10,666 bases of DNA, taken from Opitutia bacterium UBA5964 (GTDB taxonomy: Bacteria > Verrucomicrobiota > Verrucomicrobiia > Opitutales > Coraliomargaritaceae). The notes beneath the pieces were generated by a model. That model had not been told where the DNA came from. It saw only the letters and a list, made by a program, of their open reading frames with translations, and searched no databases. Positions 5,894 through 10,666 of this stretch are shown piece after piece. Numbering within the stretch: the stretch's first letter is position 1; every line of letters starts with the position of its first letter. The translations under genes and the position numbers were made by a program. The stretch lies in contig DJBY01000060.1 in assembly GCA_002430605.1 (NCBI GenBank), positions 1-10,666 on the forward strand, given 5' to 3'.

Positions 5894-7110
5894 GCATCCT
5901 ACTCTCCCACCCCACAGGTAATACTTTTTCACGAGCAGCAGCCGAAGCATTGCACGCGCATGCAATGCTCCGTGAATTCCATACCTGTGTCGCAGTCGGT
6001 GACGGCTGTTCAAACCCAGTCGCGAGCAAACTGTTTCGTCAACGTTACTGCCCGATACCAAATTATCTGATTCATACGCACCCAGTCAGAGAATTGCTGC
6101 GCCTATTAACGCAGAAGCGAGGTATCCTCAACTCATTGCGCACGCATGAAACCGGCGCCCTCTCTGTCGATAAAGTGTATCATAGCTTAGACCGAAAAGT
6201 CGCAAACGCATTGCTCAAAGCCGAAACACCCCCTTCTGCGATTTACGCTTACGAAGATGGTGCCTCACTGAGTTTCTCAGCCGCAAAGGAGCGGAACATC
6301 ACCTGTATCTACGATCTACCAATCGGCTATTGGAGAGCGGCTCGAAGAATCCAGTCCGAAGAGGCCGAGCTCCTACCAGAATGGGCTGCCACCATGCCAG
6401 CGCTCACGGACAGCGCCCCCAAACTCGAACGTAAAGACGACGAGCTTCGCTTAGCGGACAGCATCATCGTCGCGAGTCAATTTACCGCAAACACCCTGAA
6501 GGAAACTCCTTTCAACCTGCCAGAGCCAATCATCATCCCTTACGGAAGTCCGCTACCTCAGGCCACAGTTACTCCTGAAAGCGACAGCAGCGCTCCGTTA
6601 AAAGTGCTGTATGTCGGCGGTCTGACACAGCGCAAGGGAATCGCCTACCTACTCGAAGCAGTCGAACAGCTGGGAAGCTCGGTGGAGTTGACCATTATCG
6701 GCAAACGCGTGGCTGACTGTAAGCCACTCGATGCCGCCTTACAAAAATACAACTGGATCGATAGTCTGCCGCATTCAGGCATTCTGGATGCCATGCGCAG
6801 ACATGATGTATTTGTCTTCCCATCTCTATTCGAAGGCTTCGGGCTCGTGTTAACCGAAGCACTTTCGCAGGGCTTACCCATCATCGCGACCGACCACACC
6901 TGCGCTCCCGATATCATCGAAGACGGCAAAGAAGGATTCATCATACCAATCCGCGATGCAGACGCCATCGCGGCAGCATTAACAAGCCTGCAACAAGACC
7001 GGCCGCGACTTCAAGCGATGAAGACTCACGCGCTAAAACGAGCCGGCGAGATGGGCTGGCAGGTCTACAAGGATCAATTAGTTAAAGCCGTTGGGCACAT
7101 TATTTCGTAA
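5890..7110 (+). CDS. Glycosyltransferase, GT4-like (GT-B fold)
   Basis: From the ATG at 5890 (in the ATGA overlap) this encodes 406 residues. A longer frame open from 5755 lies wholly over the previous gene and is discarded. The enzyme should transfer a sugar from a nucleotide-sugar donor to the growing lipid-linked unit in the cytoplasm, with retention of configuration. The C-terminal donor domain is well preserved: V239-L-Y-V-G-G-L-T-Q-R-K249-G, then P311-S-L-F-E315-G-F-G-L-V-L-T-E323, which is the EX7E pair, followed by G328-L-P. The N-terminal acceptor domain (about 1-200) is less typical, with YEDGAS (121-126) and D189-SIIVASQFT. There is no signal peptide or membrane segment. Its stop TAA overlaps the next ATG by one base. 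Family assignment is strong, while donor and acceptor are unknown. Confidence 0.92.
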   Translation: MSILLSHPTGNTFSRAAAEALHAHAMLREFHTCVAVGDGCSNPVASKLFRQRYCPIPNYLIHTHPVRELLRLLTQKRGILNSLRTHETGALSVDKVYHSLDRKVANALLKAETPPSAIYAYEDGASLSFSAAKERNITCIYDLPIGYWRAARRIQSEEAELLPEWAATMPALTDSAPKLERKDDELRLADSIIVASQFTANTLKETPFNLPEPIIIPYGSPLPQATVTPESDSSAPLKVLYVGGLTQRKGIAYLLEAVEQLGSSVELTIIGKRVADCKPLDAALQKYNWIDSLPHSGILDAMRRHDVFVFPSLFEGFGLVLTEALSQGLPIIATDHTCAPDIIEDGKEGFIIPIRDADAIAAALTSLQQDRPRLQAMKTHALKRAGEMGWQVYKDQLVKAVGHIIS

Positions 7111-8231
7111 TGAGAATTACATTTATATGTGGCTCACTCAACCCCGGTCAAGATGGCGTCGGTGATTACACCCGTCGTCTAGCGGCTCAATTGGCTCTGG
7201 ACGGGCACGATTGTCAGCTCATCGCAATCAACGATGTCGTGGGTGACGAAGAAACCGCGGACGGCACACAGATCATTCGGTTCAAACAGTTGCTCTCCAA
7301 TCCCGAAAAAAGTCAGCAGGCTCAACAATTGATTGCTCAATGGCAACCCGAATGGATCAGTCTACAGTTCGTCTGCTTTAGCTTTCACCCCAAAGGATTC
7401 ATCCACCGACTCACGCCGTTCATACAGCAGTGCGTAGGAACTGCGAAGCTCCACATCATGTTCCACGAGCTTTGGGTGGGAGAGCAACCGTCCCTCTCCT
7501 TTAAGCATAAGGTCATGGGCGGGATTCAACGCCAACTGATACTAAAGGCACTCAGGGGCTGGCAAGTCAGTGCGATGCACACCAGCAATGCACTCTATCA
7601 ATTTGTCTTGAGCCATCACGGCTACAGCGCGTCCATCTTGCCCTTATTTGGCAACATACCAATCGAAACGGAGAACGAGCCAAACGTGGCACCGAGTTTG
7701 GACTCAAAAAAACGCACGCTGCTGTTCCCCTTTAGCCAACGCCATGACTGGAACGTAAGCGAAACAATGGAGCGGTTCCGTGACTTAGCTCACGCGGCTG
7801 GTGTTCGATTAAAGCTGATACAAGCAGGCCAGATACGCGCTGGCTCACCGCACTGGAGCACCATTCAGGAGTTTTGCAAAACACACGAGTGGGAATGCGA
7901 GCTGCTCGGGCCACAAACTGAGCAGAGCATTTCGAAGCTCATGCATGAGGCTGATATCGGGGTGAGCTCCGCGCACATTGCTCTAGCCGGAAAAAGCGGT
8001 GCCGTCGCAGCGATGCAAGAACATGGCTTACCGGTGATATGCACGATTACAGACCCCATCTCACGTCGCTTTAAACCAGACCTCAATCAAACAGACGAGC
8101 TGTATAGTTTATTTGATGATACAACTAGGCTTGAATATCTATTTAGTTCGCCCAAACGATTTGCCCCGAAAGCCCGACTCCCTTCAGTCGCAAAACAATT
8201 GATCGAGAGCCTCAGCACTTCCACTACTTGA
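7110..8231 (+). CDS. Divergent glycosyltransferase-fold protein (GT-B)
   Basis: This encodes 373 residues, with the ATG in a TAATG junction, so it is likely translationally coupled. The first strand and loop MRITFICGSLNPGQDGVGDY (1-20) continue with TRRLAAQL (21-28), the classic G-G-V-x-x-Y-x-x-x-L-A start of the GT-B acceptor domain. F118-H-E fits the mid-domain turn. The donor domain begins near 203 (TLLFPFSQRHDW). The donor loop, however, reads A281-D-I-G-V-S-S-A, then A293-G-K-S-G, then A301-M-Q-E-H-G-L-P-V. The two glutamates of the usual EX7E motif are absent. It may be an active member of a subfamily that binds the donor through GKSG, or a non-catalytic partner of the neighbouring GT4 enzyme. 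There is no membrane segment. Placement between a GT4 gene and the polymerase supports a role in building the same polysaccharide. Confidence 0.75.
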   Translation: MRITFICGSLNPGQDGVGDYTRRLAAQLALDGHDCQLIAINDVVGDEETADGTQIIRFKQLLSNPEKSQQAQQLIAQWQPEWISLQFVCFSFHPKGFIHRLTPFIQQCVGTAKLHIMFHELWVGEQPSLSFKHKVMGGIQRQLILKALRGWQVSAMHTSNALYQFVLSHHGYSASILPLFGNIPIETENEPNVAPSLDSKKRTLLFPFSQRHDWNVSETMERFRDLAHAAGVRLKLIQAGQIRAGSPHWSTIQEFCKTHEWECELLGPQTEQSISKLMHEADIGVSSAHIALAGKSGAVAAMQEHGLPVICTITDPISRRFKPDLNQTDELYSLFDDTTRLEYLFSSPKRFAPKARLPSVAKQLIESLSTSTT

Positions 8232-9569
8232 ATGTCGCAACACTCAACAACGCCCATTAGTAACGTAGCGAGTAAACAACTACGCTACTTATGCTATGCA
8301 TATATCGTGCTCCTCATCCTTGAAGGAGCACTCCGAAAATGGGCGCTCCCAGGCTTATCGAATCCTCTGCTACTGATCCGTGAGCCGATCGTAATACTAG
8401 CTTATATCATCGCATGGAGGAACCACTGCTTCCCGCTAAACTTATACATCCGAACCGGGTTGGCATTAATGATCCTTTGCTCAATCATCGCGATGACAAT
8501 TGGACATGGGCATCCACTCGTCGTCGCATATGGATTTAAATCAAACTTCTGGCACATCCCCTTTGCGTTCATCATCGGCCAAGTATTTAATCGCAATCAC
8601 GTCATCAAAATCGGCAACTGGTGGCTGTGGGGCAGCATTGTAATGACTGGCTTGCTAATATTGCAGTTTTACGCACCACAATCGGCGTGGATCAATCGAG
8701 CCCCAGGCGGCCTCGAGGGTGGTGGATTTAGCGGGGCACTCGGCAAATTCCGCCCCCCGGGGACGTTTAGTTTCATTGTTGGAGTCGTCTGGTTCTATAC
8801 ATTCTCAGCGGGCTTTCTCATTGCTGGGCTGACTCAACACAAGAGCTACTCAAAAATCCTGCTAGCCTTGAGCTCAGTTGCGGTGGCCATCGCGATTCCG
8901 ATATCCATCAGCCGTTCGTTGATACTTGCTGCAGGCTTAACGATCCTCACTGGAATATTCGCTTCCGCATTTCAAAAGAACATGCTCCCCCGTCTGGTGC
9001 GAATCGCATTTTTGGCAGGCATCGGTTTACTCATCGCCAGCCAATTCACGGTTTTTGATGAAGCCACAGAGGCCTTTTCACATCGTTGGGATCGTTCCAC
9101 CAGAGAGGAGAAAGGTGGTGTGCAAACGATGATCGTCTGGCGTATTGCACTAGAGTTCGTGGGACCATTTCTAGAAATCGAAGATACGCCATTCCTAGGC
9201 GAAGGCATCGGCGCGGGCACACAAATCGGCGCGCAACTACTGACCGGAAAAAAAGGCTTCAACTTGGGAGAAAGTGAATGGTATCGTCTCATCGGAGAAG
9301 GAGGCCTCATTCTCGGATCACTGTATATTATATGGCGCCTATGGATCGGCTTCAAGTTATTCTACTTCGCGCTGATCTCACTACGAAGAGGCAATGGCTT
9401 AGGCATAATCCTACTTTCCACCACGCTCTACAATCTGTGGGTGGGTCAACTCGGGCAACCAACGATTAATGGATTCACAGTTATCGGAATCGGCCTCACC
9501 ATCGCGGCAATGCGCATCCCTAAAAAGTCTCCTAAAAATCCCCAGACTCATGTTCAAAGCGACGCTTAA
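8232..9569 (+). CDS. O-antigen polymerase/ligase-type integral membrane protein (Wzy/WaaL-like)
   Basis: The protein has 445 residues and about ten to twelve hydrophobic segments, clearest at 17-30, 44-61, 74-91, 130-147, 180-200, 207-225, 228-247, 256-272, 355-372 and 413-428. A large hydrophilic stretch (about 273-354, containing HRWDRS at 284-289 and W303-R) would be the main periplasmic loop. This is the layout of Wzy polymerases and WaaL ligases, which join lipid-linked repeat units or attach the polymer to its acceptor. E31-G-A-L-R-K-W near the first segment is a feature I associate with exopolysaccharide polymerase-like members, from memory. Polymerase or ligase cannot be decided from sequence. 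Position among glycosyltransferase genes favours polymerase. The ATG directly abuts the previous stop (TGAATG). The C-terminus is hydrophilic and its last 20 bp overlap the next gene. Confidence 0.82.
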   Translation: MSQHSTTPISNVASKQLRYLCYAYIVLLILEGALRKWALPGLSNPLLLIREPIVILAYIIAWRNHCFPLNLYIRTGLALMILCSIIAMTIGHGHPLVVAYGFKSNFWHIPFAFIIGQVFNRNHVIKIGNWWLWGSIVMTGLLILQFYAPQSAWINRAPGGLEGGGFSGALGKFRPPGTFSFIVGVVWFYTFSAGFLIAGLTQHKSYSKILLALSSVAVAIAIPISISRSLILAAGLTILTGIFASAFQKNMLPRLVRIAFLAGIGLLIASQFTVFDEATEAFSHRWDRSTREEKGGVQTMIVWRIALEFVGPFLEIEDTPFLGEGIGAGTQIGAQLLTGKKGFNLGESEWYRLIGEGGLILGSLYIIWRLWIGFKLFYFALISLRRGNGLGIILLSTTLYNLWVGQLGQPTINGFTVIGIGLTIAAMRIPKKSPKNPQTHVQSDA

Positions 9570-10290
9570 AGCACAACTCGAACGCTTCCCTTGGCTCTAC
9601 CTGACGCTCCTAAAGCTCAAGCGCACAGGGCATTGGTCGCAACGCTGGATCGTCAGCTCTGAGACTGGTATTACCATCGAGGGCTTCCCACGCTCGGGCA
9701 ATAGCTTCGCACGCTCCGCATTTGTGGCGGCACAGCCCGACGAAATGTGTATCGCCACTCATGTGCACTCTGCGGCACAAGTGCGGCAATCCATGCGTCT
9801 GGGCATACCCACTATGGTTCTGTTACGAAATCCGGCGGATGCATGCCTCTCTTTAGTTGCGCTTGATTACGAAATAGCTGGCACACGCCCAGAAGATATT
9901 TCAACAGCAAAAGCAACTGCGACGCTCATTGAGAACCTGGCCGCGTATCATCGATTCTATCGCGACACGCTAACAGTCTACGACTCAGTGGTGATCGCCG
10001 ATTTCTCGATCGTCACCACTGATTACGGAGAAATCATCCAACGGATAAATCGAAAGTGTGGCACTCAATTTACGACCTATCAGAATAGCTCGGAAAATGA
10101 TGCGGCACTCTTTGATAAGGGCGGCTTTCATCTCTCCCCCAATGAGAATCGGAACGCAATTAAGAGTGCCATCCGCTCAATCCTCCAATCCGAGGCAGTC
10201 CGACCGGCCTTGGATCAAGCAGAGCAGGTCTATCAAGCGATTCAACAACGTGAGCATACGCAGTATCCTCAATCCACCGAAAGCGAATGA
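9550..10290 (+). CDS. Sulfotransferase (PAPS-dependent, small)
   Basis: From the ATG at 9550 it encodes 246 residues, slightly short for the family (often 250-300). A start at 9469 is possible in frame but would lie 101 bp inside the polymerase gene and add a Ser-rich stretch unlike the family. The 5'-phosphosulfate-binding loop is G45-F-P-R-S-G-N-S-F53, equivalent to P-K-S-G-T-x-x in characterised enzymes. The 3'-phosphate-binding element is L92-R93-N-P-A-D97-A-C-L-S101, with the expected Arg and Ser. No membrane segment is present apart from a mildly hydrophobic N-terminal stretch (13-23). It should move sulfate from 3'-phosphoadenosine 5'-phosphosulfate to a hydroxyl or amine. Within this operon the likely acceptor is the polysaccharide or its lipid-linked unit, which would give a negatively charged sulfated glycan. 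No PAPS synthesis genes are in the window. The end overlaps the next start in ATGA. Confidence 0.85.
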   Translation: MFKATLKAQLERFPWLYLTLLKLKRTGHWSQRWIVSSETGITIEGFPRSGNSFARSAFVAAQPDEMCIATHVHSAAQVRQSMRLGIPTMVLLRNPADACLSLVALDYEIAGTRPEDISTAKATATLIENLAAYHRFYRDTLTVYDSVVIADFSIVTTDYGEIIQRINRKCGTQFTTYQNSSENDAALFDKGGFHLSPNENRNAIKSAIRSILQSEAVRPALDQAEQVYQAIQQREHTQYPQSTESE

Positions 10291-10666
10291 TGCCCAACAG
10301 TCACTCTACAAGCCCCCCGCATGTGCTGCTCCTGTCGAACTACCAACCCGACAAACAATTCAGCATGCGCCGCTTCACCGAGCAGCTCGCGGATGGCCTA
10401 CGACAGTTGGACTTCTCAGTTGAAGTTTTTCCAGTGCCAACAGTGATTGGAAAGCTCGGCGCAAAAGGTTCAGGGATCGGAAAGTGGATCGGTTATATTG
10501 ATAAGTATCTGCTATTTCCATTAATCTTAAAATGGAAACTTCGCCAACTCCCATGCAACAGCATCGTCCACATCATTGATCATTCAAACGCACCCTACTC
10601 TAAATGGCTCCAGCGCTTCCCGCATGTCGTCACCTGCCACGACCTACTCGCAATTGGAAAAATGGG
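10287..10666 (+). CDS. Glycosyltransferase, N-terminal part (cut by window end)
   Basis: An open frame begins at ATG 10287, overlapping the sulfotransferase stop by 4 bp (a second ATG at 10290 is equally placed), and runs to the window edge: 126 full codons plus two bases. The visible part looks like the acceptor domain of a GT4-like enzyme. V13-L-L-L-S-N-Y forms the first strand, then S26-M-R-R-F-T-E-Q-L-A helix, then V94-H-I-I-D-H-S and V114-V-T-C-H118-D119-L, the last resembling the H-D turn seen in many GT4 proteins. The donor domain and EX7E motif would lie beyond the window, so activity cannot be judged. It continues the polysaccharide operon. Confidence 0.78.
   Translation, partial: MMPNSHSTSPPHVLLLSNYQPDKQFSMRRFTEQLADGLRQLDFSVEVFPVPTVIGKLGAKGSGIGKWIGYIDKYLLFPLILKWKLRQLPCNSIVHIIDHSNAPYSKWLQRFPHVVTCHDLLAIGKM

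Noticed and set aside
8972..9355. Minus-strand frame of 127 codons inside the polymerase gene
   Set aside because: The Pro/Ser/Arg-rich product has no features, and the opposite strand encodes clear membrane segments.
9469..9549. Upstream extension of the sulfotransferase by 27 codons
   Set aside because: It would overlap the polymerase gene by 101 bp and adds a Ser-rich stretch with no family character.

Overview
The window reads as chromosomal DNA of moderate GC from a Gram-negative bacterium. My best guess is the Verrucomicrobiota/Opitutae area (Puniceicoccales or Coraliomargarita-like). This rests on weak cues: almost no Shine-Dalgarno sequences before starts, a membrane-anchored protein of W-x3-DP-x2-A repeats, and a surface polysaccharide locus with a sulfotransferase. 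The assignment is inference and no marker gene settles it. No stretch longer than 300 bases lacks a gene. I saw no tRNA, rRNA, CRISPR array, transposase or insertion sequence.

Left part (1-1636). A complete aspartate-semialdehyde dehydrogenase gene (asd, minus strand) ends just before a good intrinsic terminator at 14-47. Its start codon overlaps the apparent start of a divergent L,D-transpeptidase-like gene within the 7-bp string ATGCCAT. A candidate asd promoter (perfect TTGACA) lies inside the 5' end of that divergent gene. Both genes touch cell-wall metabolism: asd supplies the lysine/diaminopimelate route, and YkuD enzymes act on DAP-containing peptidoglycan.

Middle (1746-4425). A signal-anchored protein of about nine degenerate 32-residue repeats converges, with a 4-bp gap, on a polyisoprenyl-phosphate hexose-1-phosphate transferase (WcaJ/EpsE type, minus strand). 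That enzyme would start assembly of a lipid-linked polysaccharide unit.

Right part (4573 to the window end). A tightly packed plus-strand operon runs off the edge. In order it holds a specialised NusG paralogue (RfaH/UpxY-like), a WecG/TagA/CpsF-family (GT26) glycosyltransferase, a GT4-like glycosyltransferase, a divergent glycosyltransferase-fold protein lacking the usual EX7E pair, a multi-pass polymerase/ligase of the O-antigen type, a small sulfotransferase, and the first 126 codons of another glycosyltransferase. Junctions are 22 bp, a 4-bp overlap, a 1-bp overlap, 0 bp, a 20-bp overlap and a 4-bp overlap, so transcription and probably translation are coupled. The 147-bp divergent spacer at 4426-4572 separates the initiating transferase from this operon and holds a hairpin that could be a leader element.

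Together, the initiating transferase loads the first sugar phosphate on undecaprenyl phosphate, the GT26 and GT4 enzymes extend it, the sulfotransferase may add sulfate, and the polymerase/ligase joins units. The NusG paralogue probably keeps RNA polymerase processive through the long operon. The flippase and export genes, if present, lie outside the window. This looks like a sulfated exopolysaccharide or O-antigen locus of a known general kind. I do not see proof of a wholly new system. The least explained items are the repeat protein, the two divergent transferases and the leader hairpin.
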